Shown piece after piece: positions 49,079 to 58,843 of a DNA stretch of 64,000 nucleotides. The notes under the pieces were generated by a model. That model was not told the DNA's origin. It searched no databases and saw only the letters and a list, made by a program, of their open reading frames with translations. Origin of the DNA: Emcibacter sp048269205 (lineage in GTDB: Bacteria > Pseudomonadota > Alphaproteobacteria > Sphingomonadales > Emcibacteraceae); the NCBI RefSeq assembly GCF_048269205.1, contig NZ_JBLXJC010000001.1, positions 1,302,001 to 1,366,000 of the forward strand, written 5' to 3'. The position numbers and the translations under genes are program-made. Position 1 is the first letter of the stretch. Each line of letters begins with the position of its first letter.

Positions 49079-51733
49079 ATGAAAGGCACCAATGAAATCC
49101 GGAGTGCTTTCCTGGACTATTTTCGGAAAAACGATCACGAGATTGTTGCCAGCAGTCCTCTTGTGCCGCACAACGACCCGACCCTGATGTTTACCAATGC
49201 CGGTATGGTGCCATTCAAGAATGTATTCACCGGCGTCGAGCACCGGGATTATGTACGTGCTGCTTCAAGCCAGAAATGCGTGCGCGCCGGCGGCAAGCAT
49301 AACGATCTTGACAATGTGGGCTATACGGCCCGCCATCATACTTTTTTCGAGATGCTGGGCAATTTCTCCTTTGGTGACTATTTCAAGGAAGAGGCCATTT
49401 CCTATGCCTGGGAACTGATTACAAAGGAATATGGTCTGTCTGCGGACAAGCTGACAGCTACCGTCTACCATGAAGACGATGAGGCCTTTGACCTCTGGCG
49501 TAAAATTTCCGGACTGCCGGAAGAGCGGATTATCCGTATCGCCACTTCTGATAACTTCTGGTCCATGGGGGATACCGGTCCCTGCGGCCCTTGCTCGGAA
49601 ATATTTTACGATCATGGGGAACATATCGCCGGCGGTCCTCCGGGCTCCCCGGATGAGGACGGCGATCGTTTCGTGGAAATCTGGAACCTGGTGTTCATGC
49701 AGTTCGACCAACAAGCGGATGGCAGCAGGATCGACCTGCCCAAGCCGTCCATCGATACCGGCATGGGGCTGGAACGAATTGCCGCCGTTCTGCAGGGAAC
49801 TCATGACAATTATGAAATAGACCTGTTCTGGCATTTGATAGAGGCTTCGGCCGATTTCACCGGTGTGGATCCCTATGGGGCGCACAATATTTCGCACCGG
49901 GTGATTGCCGATCATCTGCGGTCCAGCTGTTTCCTGATTGCGGATGGCGTCCTGCCTTCGAACGAGGGACGGGGATATGTGTTGCGTCGGATCATGCGCC
50001 GGGCCATGCGCCATGCTCACATGATCGGTTGCCAGGATCCGTTGATGTATCGTCTGGTGCCGGCCCTGATCGCCCAGATGGGTCAGGCATTCCCTGAACT
50101 GGGCCGTGCAGAAGCCCTGATTACGGAAACACTTTTACTGGAAGAAACCCGATTTCAGAAGACGTTGGAACGTGGTCTTAAACTTTTGGATGAAGAAGTG
50201 GAAGAGCTTTCCCAGGGCGGAACTCTGGCCGGGGATGTGGCCTTCAAGCTCTATGACACCTATGGTTTTCCCCTCGACCTGACCCAGGATGCCTTGCGTT
50301 CCAAAGGTTATGGTGTCGACGAGGAGGGCTTCGCGAAAGCCATGGCCAAGCAGAAGGCTGATGCCCGCGCCGCCTGGAAAGGGTCGGGTGAGGCAGCCAC
50401 GGACGAATTGTGGTTCGAGCTTTATGACGCGCAGGGAGCGACAGAATTTGTCGGTTATACGGCCGAGCGTGCGGAAGGCAAGGTCGTGGGGCTTGTTGTC
50501 GACGGCAAGAAGGTGGACAGCGCCTCCAAGGGACAGTCGGTTGCCATACTGACCAACCAGACGCCCTTTTACGGTGAATCCGGCGGTCAGATGGGGGACA
50601 TGGGCGCCATCAGCAGTGAAGCCGGTCTGAAAATACAGGTGACGGACACTTCAAAACAGCTGAATGCCCTGCATGTTCATCACTGCAAGGTTCTGGACGG
50701 GGAAATAAGGCTTGGCGATATTGTCGACATGCAGGTGGATGGAGAAAACCGCAGTCGTCTTCGCGGCAATCATTCCGCCACCCATATTCTTCACGCAGCT
50801 CTGAGGGACGCCCTTGGTGATCATGTTACCCAGAAGGGGTCTCTCGTCGCGCCTGACAAGCTGCGCTTTGACATCAGCCACTCGAAGGCCCTGTCACATG
50901 ATGAAATCAGAGCCGTTGAACAATCGGTGAACCGCATCATTCGTCAGAACAGCGAAGTTGTAACCCGTCTGATGACACCCGAAGATGCCATTGAGGCCGG
51001 GGCCATGGCTCTTTTCGGAGAAAAATACGGCGATGAGGTCCGGGTTGTTTCCATGGGGCTGAAGCAGGGGCCTGAAGACAAATTTTCGGTAGAACTGTGT
51101 GGCGGTACCCATGTGAGCCGGACCGGCGATATCGGGCTGTTCAAGATCATATCCGAAGGTGCTGTTTCTTCCGGTGTTCGCCGGATCGAGGCTGTTACAG
51201 GTCAGGCCGCCCTGGACTATGTGGAGGAGGAGGAGTCTTACCTTACGGAAGCTACGGCGGCGCTCAAGGTGACGCCGGAACAGTTGCCGGAACGGTTGAA
51301 AAAACTTCTCGACGACCGCAAGGTTATGGAAAAGGAAATTAGCGAGCTGAAAAAGCAACTCGCTATGGGGGGCGGGGGAGCCTCGGCCGGCCAGGAGGCC
51401 CGGACTGTCGGCGATTTCACCTTCCTTGGCCAGGTGCTTGACGGCGTTGCGGCCAGGGACCTGCGCGGTCTGGCCGATGAGGCCAAGGGCAGGATCGGTT
51501 CCGGTATTATTGCCTTTGTGGCTGTCAATGACGGCAAGGCAGCGGTATTGACGGCTGTCACTGACGATCTGACTGACAAGGTGAGCGCCGTTGACCTGGT
51601 GCGGGCGGGTGCGGCAGCGGTCGGCGGCAAAGGCGGCGGAGGCCGGCCGGATATGGCCCAGGCAGGCGGGCCGGACGGGGGCAAGGCGGAAGACGCCATA
51701 AAAGCCATAGAAAATTTGATCGCAGGTTTGTAA
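49079..51733 (+). CDS. alaS: Alanyl-tRNA synthetase AlaS
   Basis: 884 residues, full length. The class II catalytic domain has MFTNAGMVPFKNVF and MLGNFSFGDYF. The editing domain carries the zinc ligands His-x3-His (HSATH) and Cys-x3-His (CGGTH), and the C-terminal C-Ala region has the coiled coil and GGKGGGGRPDMAQAGG. It charges tRNA-Ala. A terminator follows directly. In alphaproteobacteria it commonly lies next to recA, as here. Confidence 0.98.
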   Translation: MKGTNEIRSAFLDYFRKNDHEIVASSPLVPHNDPTLMFTNAGMVPFKNVFTGVEHRDYVRAASSQKCVRAGGKHNDLDNVGYTARHHTFFEMLGNFSFGDYFKEEAISYAWELITKEYGLSADKLTATVYHEDDEAFDLWRKISGLPEERIIRIATSDNFWSMGDTGPCGPCSEIFYDHGEHIAGGPPGSPDEDGDRFVEIWNLVFMQFDQQADGSRIDLPKPSIDTGMGLERIAAVLQGTHDNYEIDLFWHLIEASADFTGVDPYGAHNISHRVIADHLRSSCFLIADGVLPSNEGRGYVLRRIMRRAMRHAHMIGCQDPLMYRLVPALIAQMGQAFPELGRAEALITETLLLEETRFQKTLERGLKLLDEEVEELSQGGTLAGDVAFKLYDTYGFPLDLTQDALRSKGYGVDEEGFAKAMAKQKADARAAWKGSGEAATDELWFELYDAQGATEFVGYTAERAEGKVVGLVVDGKKVDSASKGQSVAILTNQTPFYGESGGQMGDMGAISSEAGLKIQVTDTSKQLNALHVHHCKVLDGEIRLGDIVDMQVDGENRSRLRGNHSATHILHAALRDALGDHVTQKGSLVAPDKLRFDISHSKALSHDEIRAVEQSVNRIIRQNSEVVTRLMTPEDAIEAGAMALFGEKYGDEVRVVSMGLKQGPEDKFSVELCGGTHVSRTGDIGLFKIISEGAVSSGVRRIEAVTGQAALDYVEEEESYLTEATAALKVTPEQLPERLKKLLDDRKVMEKEISELKKQLAMGGGGASAGQEARTVGDFTFLGQVLDGVAARDLRGLADEAKGRIGSGIIAFVAVNDGKAAVLTAVTDDLTDKVSAVDLVRAGAAAVGGKGGGGRPDMAQAGGPDGGKAEDAIKAIENLIAGL

Positions 51734-51737
51734 GATG

Positions 51738-51766
51738 AAGGCCGCTGTAAAAAGCGGCCTTTTTTA
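51738..51766 (+). terminator. Terminator of alaS
   Basis: Stem AAGGCCGCT / AGCGGCCTT with a short A-rich loop and T6, 5 bases after the alaS stop. Confidence 0.9.
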
Positions 51767-51778
51767 TTGAGGGAATAT

Positions 51779-52972
51779 ATGGCGGCGACTAATAAACCAA
51801 TCAGGCGCAAAATTTTTGAAATTATGGAGGTGGGGGGGACCGGTACCATAACCGGTCAGGTCTTCGACATTTTCATGATCTCCCTGATCCTGGTGAATAT
51901 TGTTGCCATGGCATTGGCCACAGTGGACACCATTCACGATGCCTATTATGTACCCCTTCTGTATTTCGAGATATTTTCCCTGGCAGTTTTTTTGGTGGAG
52001 TATCTGCTGCGTCTTTGGGCCAGCGAGGAATATCTCTCGGAAGCAGATAAGGTGGGCAGTGTCGGGTTCCGTCTGAAATTCGCGCTCAGTCCCCTGATGG
52101 TGATCGATTTTATTGCCATCGCGCCGATGATTGTGTTTTTCTTTTTTGGTCTGGACCTGCGTTTCCTGCTTATCTTCCGGCTTTTGCGTATTTTCAAGCT
52201 GATGCGTTACTCTCCGGCGCTTAGTTCCATGGGGCGGGTAATCTATGAGGAGCGTCGCGCTCTTCTGGCAACCCTGATCATTATGGCGGGTCTGGTGCTC
52301 TTCTCTGCGACCATCATGTATTATATCGAAGGTCAAATCCAGCCGGAGGCCTTCGGCAATATTCCCAAGGCGGTCTGGTGGTCGCTGGCGACCCTGACAA
52401 CGGTTGGCTATGGCGATGTGATCCCGGTTACGGTGTTGGGTAAATCCTTTGGCGGCATCGTAATGATTTTCGGTCTGGCCATGTATGCCCTTCCTATCGG
52501 GATTCTGGTTTCCGGTTTTTCTGACGAGATTCACCGGCAGGAGTTCGTTGTCCGCTGGGGGCTCGTGGCTCGGGTGCCGCTGTTCAGCGACCTTGATGCG
52601 GCCATGATTACCTCCATTGCCAAATATCTGAGATCACGAGTGGTCTCGGAAGGACGTCTGATCGCCCGGGCCGGGGACAAGGCCGACAAGATGTATCTGA
52701 TTGTTAATGGAGAGGTGGCCCGGCGAAGTGGTCGCGATATTGTCAGGTTGCGGGAGGGGGCTTTTTTCGGTGTTAAGTCGCTGGTAGAAAACGCAAACTT
52801 CAATGCCAATTATGTTGCCATGTCGCGCTGTCAGCTTCTGGTGCTTGAGGTTAACGACTATCAGAATCTGATGGCAAATTATCCGGAGATTGAAGAACGT
52901 CTAAAGGCCCAGTACAGGAGCTATGAGACCGAAGACTACGGTCAGCCCGAATGTGATACGGATCTGGCCTGA
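51779..52972 (+). CDS. Voltage-gated-type K+ channel with cyclic-nucleotide-binding domain
   Basis: 397 residues from the ATG at 51779 (a TTG at 51767 is in frame; GAGGGAA fits the ATG). Six transmembrane segments: S1 at about 28-48, S2 at 60-80, S3 at 103-123, S4 at 128-145 with Arg/Lys at 128, 134, 137, 140 and 143, and S5-S6 at 160-250. The selectivity filter is TVGYGD at 208-213. A C-terminal cNMP-binding domain is at about 265-375, with the acidic phosphate-binding stretch weakly matched. It resembles the MloK1-like prokaryotic CNG channels. Confidence 0.9.
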   Translation: MAATNKPIRRKIFEIMEVGGTGTITGQVFDIFMISLILVNIVAMALATVDTIHDAYYVPLLYFEIFSLAVFLVEYLLRLWASEEYLSEADKVGSVGFRLKFALSPLMVIDFIAIAPMIVFFFFGLDLRFLLIFRLLRIFKLMRYSPALSSMGRVIYEERRALLATLIIMAGLVLFSATIMYYIEGQIQPEAFGNIPKAVWWSLATLTTVGYGDVIPVTVLGKSFGGIVMIFGLAMYALPIGILVSGFSDEIHRQEFVVRWGLVARVPLFSDLDAAMITSIAKYLRSRVVSEGRLIARAGDKADKMYLIVNGEVARRSGRDIVRLREGAFFGVKSLVENANFNANYVAMSRCQLLVLEVNDYQNLMANYPEIEERLKAQYRSYETEDYGQPECDTDLA

Positions 52973-52988
52973 GCAAAAACAGTGCAAC

Positions 52989-53021
52989 AAAAAAGGCCCG
53001 CATGTTGTGCGGGCCTTTTTC
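52989..53021. terminator. Bidirectional terminator between the K+ channel and icd
   Basis: Stem AAAAGGCCCGCA / TGCGGGCCTTTTT with a 5-base loop, T-rich on both strands; it serves the convergent channel and icd genes. Confidence 0.9.
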
Positions 53022-53040
53022 TTTCCGGATGTAAAAAAGC

Positions 53041-54255
53041 TTATGCCATGGCTTTCTGCAGGTTCTCGTCGATTTTGTCGAAGAACTGGCGTGAGGTGAG
53101 CCATCCCTGTTCCGGACCAACCAGCAGGGCCAGGTCTTTGGTCATGGAGCCGCTTTCCACGGTTTCCACGCAGACTTTTTCCAGTGTGGTCGCAAACTTC
53201 ATCAGCTCGTCGTTGCTGTCCAGTTTGGCACGGTGTTTAAGGCCACCTGTCCAGGCATAGATGGACGCGATCGGGTTGGTGGAGGTTTCCTTGCCTTCCT
53301 GGTGCATGCGATAGTGACGTGTCACGGTACCGTGCGCCGCTTCGGATTCTACCACTTTCCCGTCTGGGGTCATCAGAACGGATGTCATCAGGCCGAGGGA
53401 ACCGAAACCCTGGGCAACGGTGTCGGACTGTACGTCGCCGTCGTAGTTCTTACAGGCCCAGACAAACTTGCCGTTCCATTTCATGGCACAGGCCACCATG
53501 TCGTCAATAAGGCGATGCTCATAGGTGATGCCGGCTTTGGCAAATTTTTCGGCAAATTCGCTGTCAAAAACTTCCTGGAACAGGTCCTTGAAGCGGCCAT
53601 CATAGGCTTTCAGGATCGTGTTTTTGGTGGACAGATATACGGGCCAGCCGCGGACCAGGCCGTAGTTCATGCTGGCGCGAGCAAAATCGCGAATGCTGTC
53701 ATCCAGGTTATACATGGACATGGCGACACCGGCGCTCGGGAAGTTGAAGACTTCGTGCTCGATGGGATCGCCGCCGCCTTCAGGTTCGAACTTGATGGTC
53801 AGCTTGCCAGCACCGGGAACCAGGAAGTCAGTGGCGCGGTACTGGTCGCCGAAAGCATGACGGCCGATGACAATGGGGTCTGTCCAGCCGGGCACCAGCC
53901 GGGGCACATTGGAACAGATGATCGGCTCGCGGAATACGGTACCGCCCAGGATGTTACGGATGGTGCCGTTGGGGGACCGATACATTCTTTTCAGGCCGAA
54001 TTCTTCAACGCGTTGTTCGTCGGGAGTAATGGTGGCGCATTTTACGCCGACACCGATTTCCTTGATGGCATTGGCCGCATCAACGGTAATCTGGTCGTCG
54101 GTTTCGTCCCGGGCCTCGATGCCCAGGTCATAATATTTAAGATCGACATCCAGATAGGGATGGATCAGTTTTTCCTTGATCCACGCCCAGATAATGCGTG
54201 TCATTTCATCGCCGTCGAGTTCGACGATCGGATTTGCAACTTTGATTTTTGCCAT
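53041..54255 (-). CDS. icd: NADP-dependent isocitrate dehydrogenase (homodimeric, eukaryotic-like type)
   Basis: 404 residues. The N-terminus MAKIKVANPIVELDGDEMT and the substrate-binding stretch RMYRSPNGTIRN with KMSAADGT-like VSEAAHGTVTRH (here ESEAAHGTVTRHYR) match the type II enzyme of rhizobia and mitochondria rather than E. coli Icd. It oxidises isocitrate to 2-oxoglutarate in the TCA cycle. It is a single gene, convergent with the K+ channel. A CGGCAAT/ATTGCCG inverted repeat lies in its leader at 54278-54298. Confidence 0.96.
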   Translation of the reverse strand: MAKIKVANPIVELDGDEMTRIIWAWIKEKLIHPYLDVDLKYYDLGIEARDETDDQITVDAANAIKEIGVGVKCATITPDEQRVEEFGLKRMYRSPNGTIRNILGGTVFREPIICSNVPRLVPGWTDPIVIGRHAFGDQYRATDFLVPGAGKLTIKFEPEGGGDPIEHEVFNFPSAGVAMSMYNLDDSIRDFARASMNYGLVRGWPVYLSTKNTILKAYDGRFKDLFQEVFDSEFAEKFAKAGITYEHRLIDDMVACAMKWNGKFVWACKNYDGDVQSDTVAQGFGSLGLMTSVLMTPDGKVVESEAAHGTVTRHYRMHQEGKETSTNPIASIYAWTGGLKHRAKLDSNDELMKFATTLEKVCVETVESGSMTKDLALLVGPEQGWLTSRQFFDKIDENLQKAMA

Positions 54256-54404
54256 ATTGGACCCTTATTCAGTTCGGCGGCAATCCGCATGATTGCCGGG
54301 GTTAGCAGAATTCCGTAAATCAGGCAGGGAAGATTGCCTGTTTGATGGGGCGCAACATACCACCGGATATCGCTGTTTGGAAGTCCCGAAAGCAAAGAAT
54401 CTTG

Positions 54405-54989
54405 CTAAAAAAGGGTATTTTTCGGATCGATTTGTGGTTCGGGCAACCGTTCCAGCAGTGGCAACAGCTCATCCAGGCCGGAAATCACCTCGAAGAGCTC
54501 CAGTGTGTAGTCCGTCATGAACCCTTCACTGACAATATGTTTCAGCATGTCAAGGAACGGGTTCCAGTAGTTGTCGGCATTGACAATCACAATCGGCTTG
54601 TCATGCAGTTGCAGTTGTTTCCAGGTGACCATTTCAATGGTCTCGTCCAGGGTGCCGATACTGCCCGGCAGAATGACAAAGGCATCGGAATGGTCAAACA
54701 TCATGCGTTTGCGCTCGTGCATGTTGCCGACGACAAATTTGTCGGTAAGATTTTTCTCTCCCACCTCCAGGTCTTCGAGATGTCCGGGAATGACGCCAGT
54801 AACTTCGCCGTTTTTCTCCATGACGGCCCGGGCGATTACGCCCATGAGCCCGATACTTCCCCCGCCATAGACAAGGCGTATGCCGTTGTCGGCCATCATA
54901 TGGCCCAGGTCCCGGGCGAGGGCGGTAAAGTTACCGTTGTTTCCGTTTTTAGAGCCGCAATAGACGCAAATGGATTTGATATTGGCCAT
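54405..54989 (-). CDS. LOG-family protein (cytokinin riboside 5'-monophosphate phosphoribohydrolase-like)
   Basis: 194 residues from the ATG at 54989 (MANIKSICVYCG); the frame is open for 11 more codons upstream. GGGSIGLMGVIA is the first family loop, and the catalytic loop reads PGSIGTLDET instead of the usual PGGxGTxxE. LOG proteins split nucleoside 5'-monophosphates into base and ribose 5-phosphate. The natural substrate here is unknown. The gene is 149 bases upstream of the icd start on the same strand. Confidence 0.88.
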   Translation of the reverse strand: MANIKSICVYCGSKNGNNGNFTALARDLGHMMADNGIRLVYGGGSIGLMGVIARAVMEKNGEVTGVIPGHLEDLEVGEKNLTDKFVVGNMHERKRMMFDHSDAFVILPGSIGTLDETIEMVTWKQLQLHDKPIVIVNADNYWNPFLDMLKHIVSEGFMTDYTLELFEVISGLDELLPLLERLPEPQIDPKNTLF

Positions 54990-55204
54990 CAGGTTGTCCG
55001 TTTCTTTTTGTGTGATTATCACTATAAAAGGTTTTGCTCTTCTGTTTCATAAAAATGTGAAGCTGTAGTCACAGTTTGGACAAATTTTCATAACATCATG
55101 CAGAATATGATTTCATTTCCTGATGTAAAATAAAATTGGTTCTGGCATCTGTGCGCCAGCCGTTATATATCAGAAGAAACAAACTTAGGTGATTTGGTAG
55201 TTTC

Positions 55205-56278
55205 TTGGCAGACGATCTCGGAAAACCACCCCGGAAAAGGGATAGCAGCAGTTCCGACTGGGCACTGAAGGCAAGCTTGACGTTGTTGGGTGTAGTTGCC
55301 GTTTGTGCGGTTATCTGGATCATGTTCTTTGCCGACGAGCGCGGCATGGATATCTTCAGTTCCGACCTTCTCAAGGACGAGGAACTGAAAACCCAGTCCG
55401 TAGAAACCGCCAGTGAAGAAGTCGTCCGCACCATCATTCCCACTTTCGATATTGTACGTATCAGCCGTAACGGGACAGGTGTGATTGCCGGTCGGGCAGA
55501 ACCCAACAGCGATGTTTATATATACGCCTGGGAAGATGAAATCGGTGCCGCCGTTGCCGACAGGAACGGCGAATGGGTGCTGATTTTTGATACGCCGCTG
55601 CCGGGCGGGCCTACCGAGCTTTCCCTGAAATCCCAGATGCCCGGTTCCTTTGACGTCTATTCAAGCGACGTGGTGATCGTGGCCGTGCCGGACCGGGATG
55701 AACAGCGGTTCATTGATGATGAAACAGAAGGCGTGGTGGCCATCCTGTCCCCGCGCGCCGGGCACGGACCAAGCCGCGTCCTGCAGAAACCGAGAAAGCT
55801 GAACCTTGGTGAACTGACCAAGGGGCTGTCACTGGATTCTCTCGATTATGATGACCAGGGCCGGGTTATGATTTCAGGCACTGCGGCGCCCCTTTCGACT
55901 GTTCGGATTTACCTGGACAATGATTACGTGGGGGAGGTTAACGGTTCCGAAGACGGAGGCTGGACAATTTCCTTTGAGAATAAGCTTGCTGACGGTGAAC
56001 ATCTTCTTCGCCTTGACCAGTTGCTTGACGGTGACGACGTGGAGGTTCGTATCGAACAGCCTTTTGATCCGTTGCTGGAGATAGATCCGGGCCGGGCAAA
56101 GGGGGAGGTGATTGTTCATCCGGGAAATAGTCTGTGGCATATCGCCCGCAAGCTATATGGTTCGGGTTTCCATTATACCATGATTTTCAGCGCCAACCGG
56201 GAAGTTATCCGGGATCCTGACCTGATTTATCCAGGGCAGAAATTCACTCTGCCTAAACAGGAACAGCAGCAAAACTAA
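55205..56278 (+). CDS. LysM-domain envelope protein
   Basis: 357 residues from a TTG at 55205; TAGGTGA lies 13 bases upstream, and no ATG precedes the membrane helix. One transmembrane helix is at about 20-40 (LLGVVAVCAVIWIMFF). Two Ig/BON-like beta modules lie at about 75-140 and 215-280, and a C-terminal LysM domain at 300-352 (GNSLWHIARKLYGSGFHYTM, then YPGQKFTLPK). It probably binds peptidoglycan from the inner membrane. No catalytic domain is seen. Confidence 0.82.
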   Translation: MADDLGKPPRKRDSSSSDWALKASLTLLGVVAVCAVIWIMFFADERGMDIFSSDLLKDEELKTQSVETASEEVVRTIIPTFDIVRISRNGTGVIAGRAEPNSDVYIYAWEDEIGAAVADRNGEWVLIFDTPLPGGPTELSLKSQMPGSFDVYSSDVVIVAVPDRDEQRFIDDETEGVVAILSPRAGHGPSRVLQKPRKLNLGELTKGLSLDSLDYDDQGRVMISGTAAPLSTVRIYLDNDYVGEVNGSEDGGWTISFENKLADGEHLLRLDQLLDGDDVEVRIEQPFDPLLEIDPGRAKGEVIVHPGNSLWHIARKLYGSGFHYTMIFSANREVIRDPDLIYPGQKFTLPKQEQQQN

Positions 56279-56308
56279 AAGAGCGGTTATGAAAAACCTG
56301 CATTAACC

Positions 56309-56791
56309 TCAGGTGTCAATCCTGGCGGCGATGTCGGTTATCTTGTCGCGAATATCCAGCAGCGTGAAGGTCATTGCGGACATGATATTTATGGCGTTGA
56401 GGCCGCCCGAGAAGCTGGTCTGTGTGATCATTTGAATCTGGCTGTGCCGGTTAATAACAAATTCGCCTTTCCGAACCAGCGGCATAAACAGGGCCAGCAG
56501 TTCCAGCCTGCGGGAGCGGTCTTCGGCACTGTAGGAAACATGTCCCAGATTGGCGACCAGGTTTAGTCCCAGCTTGTTACTGCCTTCGTATGACAGGATC
56601 TGGCCGGCAAAGGGGATATTGTGCCAGCGGAAGGAGAAACTTGCGGGCAATTCGAGCTTTTCATCTGTGACTTGAGAGGCTAGCTTTTCGAGAAGGCGAT
56701 CTAACTCGTATATACTTGCGTCTGATTTCTTGTTTTTATTCACGTTTGTACCCATATCAAACGAGGTGTTTTTTATGATAGCTTCTGACAC
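56309..56791 (-). CDS. Orphan protein, not recognised
   Basis: 160 residues from a GTG at 56791, favoured over the ATG at 56755 because GGAG lies about 8 bases upstream. A polar N-terminal 35 residues is followed by a mixed region with LPASFSFRWHNIPFAG and a C-terminal helical part with LNAINIMSAMTFTLLDIRDKI. No signal peptide or membrane helix is clear. The amphipathic C-terminal helix could be a membrane or partner contact. It is a single minus-strand gene between the LysM and Atm1 genes. No function is proposed. Confidence 0.6.
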   Translation of the reverse strand: MSEAIIKNTSFDMGTNVNKNKKSDASIYELDRLLEKLASQVTDEKLELPASFSFRWHNIPFAGQILSYEGSNKLGLNLVANLGHVSYSAEDRSRRLELLALFMPLVRKGEFVINRHSQIQMITQTSFSGGLNAINIMSAMTFTLLDIRDKITDIAARIDT

Positions 56792-56929
56792 CTGCGTACT
56801 CCACTTAAAGCTGGTTGCTTATGGTCATGACAGACTAATTTGGCCCCCTTAAAATAGTGTAAACAGAATAACCATTTAAACGAATATTATGAAATACTTA
56901 TAAATTATTTATTAAAAACAGGGCATTCG

Positions 56930-58810
56930 ATGAGATCAATGGCGGAGAATCCGGAAAAAAAAGACCCGGAAAAAGAGGAAAATCACTGGCAGACGGTAAA
57001 GACTCTTCTGCCTTACCTATGGCCTGAGGGGCGTACCGATCTTAAAACCAGAGTCATTCTGGCACTGTTTTTCCTGGTGTCAGCGAAACTGATCGGTGTC
57101 TATGTGCCGTTCCTGCTCAAGGACGCCATCAACATGCTTTCCGGGGAAGGTGGCATGCCCGGAGAGAGACTCGCTGTTGCCCTTCCATTGGGTCTGATCC
57201 TGGCCTACGGGTTAGCCCGGGTGCTCAGCCTTGTTTTCGGCGAGTTCCGGGACGCCATATTTGTGAGAGTGGGACAGCATGCCCTTAGAACAGTGGCGCT
57301 GACAACTTTCCGGCACCTGCATATACTTTCGCTACGCTTTCATCTGGACCGAAAGACAGGCGGGCTCAGCCGAATTATCGAGCGCGGGGTCAAGGGGATT
57401 GATTTTCTTCTCCGGTTTATGCTGTTCAATATTTTGCCGACGTTGCTGGAGCTTGTGCTGATCTCGGCTATTTTCTGGATCAATTTCGGTTTTCTTTATG
57501 CCGCCGTAACCTTCGTAAGTCTGGGCGGATACATCTATTTCACAATCGCGATTACGGAATGGCGTCTGAAATACCGCCGGGAGATGAACAAGCACGATAC
57601 CCGGGCCAACACCAAGGCCATCGACAGTCTGCTGAACTACGAAACTGTAAAATATTTCAACAACGAAGAGCACGAGGCCCGGCGCTACGACGTTGCGCTG
57701 GAAAGATATGAGGATGCCTCTGTAAGAAGCCAACTGTCCCTGACACTTCTTAACGTGGGGCAGGGTGTCATTATTTCCTTTGGCCTGGTGGTTGTCCTTA
57801 TCCTGGCTGGAAAGGGGGTAGTTGACGGCGTTCTGACCATCGGGGATTTTGTTCTCGTCAATACTTTGCTGATCCAGATATACCAGCCGCTTAACTTCCT
57901 GGGATTTGTCTACCGGGAGATCAAGCAGTCTCTTGTAGACATGGAGAAAATGTTCTTAATCATATCCGAGAACGCCGAGATACAGGACGAGCCTGGTGCA
58001 ACTGACCTGACTATAAATGGTGGTGAAGTTTCTTTTGAGAATGTCTCCTTCTACTATGCGGAAAACCGGCAGATCCTCAGGGATGTTTCTTTCAAAGTAC
58101 CGGCCGGCACGATGACGGCTATTGTCGGATCGAGCGGAGCCGGCAAATCGACCATTTCCAGGATATTGTTCCGTTTCTATGATATCGCTGCCGGACATGT
58201 GAAAATCGACGGACAGGATATTCGTGATGTGACCCAGTCGTCTGTACGTCGTCATATTGGTGTGGTGCCGCAGGATACGGTACTGTTCAATGACACCATT
58301 CGCTATAACATCCGATACGGCAACCCGGAGGCGACCGATGAACAGGTGGAGGAAGCGGCCCGCCTGGCGCGGATAGATAAATTTATCGAAAGCCTTCCCG
58401 AGGGGTATGATACGGAAGTGGGTGAACGGGGACTAAAACTGTCCGGTGGGGAAAAGCAGCGGGTGGCCATTGCCCGTACGATCCTGAAGAATCCCTCCAT
58501 TCTGCTCCTTGATGAGGCGACATCTGCCCTGGACAGTCATACGGAACGGGATATTCAGGCGGCGCTGAAACTGGTAGCGAAAGACCGGACCACAATTGTT
58601 ATTGCCCATCGTTTGTCCACTATTATAGATGCTGACGAAATTCTGGTCATGGAGGCCGGCCACATTGTGGAACGCGGGCGTCATAGTGACCTACTTGCGA
58701 AAAAGGGAGTTTACTACAGCATGTGGCAGAAACAGCAGGAAGCTTCCGAAGCTCGCGAAAAACTTGCGGCATTGGAGGAAAGCGCAGTCCCCGAGACCGA
58801 AAGCATTTGA
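56930..58810 (+). CDS. Atm1-type ABC exporter (half transporter with ATPase)
   Basis: 626 residues. Six membrane helices occupy about 35-330; the N-terminal NHWQTVKTLLPYLWPEGRTD and NYETVKYFNNEEHE are Atm1 markers. The ATPase has Walker A GSSGAGKST, signature LSGGEKQRVAI, Walker B ILLLDEATSALD and H-loop IVIAHRLSTI. In bacteria these export glutathione-linked compounds or take part in heavy-metal tolerance; it acts as a homodimer. A second ATG (MAENPEK) lies 3 codons in. It lies 33 bases before psd. Confidence 0.93.
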   Translation: MRSMAENPEKKDPEKEENHWQTVKTLLPYLWPEGRTDLKTRVILALFFLVSAKLIGVYVPFLLKDAINMLSGEGGMPGERLAVALPLGLILAYGLARVLSLVFGEFRDAIFVRVGQHALRTVALTTFRHLHILSLRFHLDRKTGGLSRIIERGVKGIDFLLRFMLFNILPTLLELVLISAIFWINFGFLYAAVTFVSLGGYIYFTIAITEWRLKYRREMNKHDTRANTKAIDSLLNYETVKYFNNEEHEARRYDVALERYEDASVRSQLSLTLLNVGQGVIISFGLVVVLILAGKGVVDGVLTIGDFVLVNTLLIQIYQPLNFLGFVYREIKQSLVDMEKMFLIISENAEIQDEPGATDLTINGGEVSFENVSFYYAENRQILRDVSFKVPAGTMTAIVGSSGAGKSTISRILFRFYDIAAGHVKIDGQDIRDVTQSSVRRHIGVVPQDTVLFNDTIRYNIRYGNPEATDEQVEEAARLARIDKFIESLPEGYDTEVGERGLKLSGGEKQRVAIARTILKNPSILLLDEATSALDSHTERDIQAALKLVAKDRTTIVIAHRLSTIIDADEILVMEAGHIVERGRHSDLLAKKGVYYSMWQKQQEASEAREKLAALEESAVPETESI

Positions 58811-58843
58811 TGATTTTCGCCTAGTGGATTAAGAATAAACAGA

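Noticed and set aside
53233..54318. 361-codon plus-strand frame over icd
   Set aside because: Antisense of the complete isocitrate dehydrogenase gene; long only because of codon bias.
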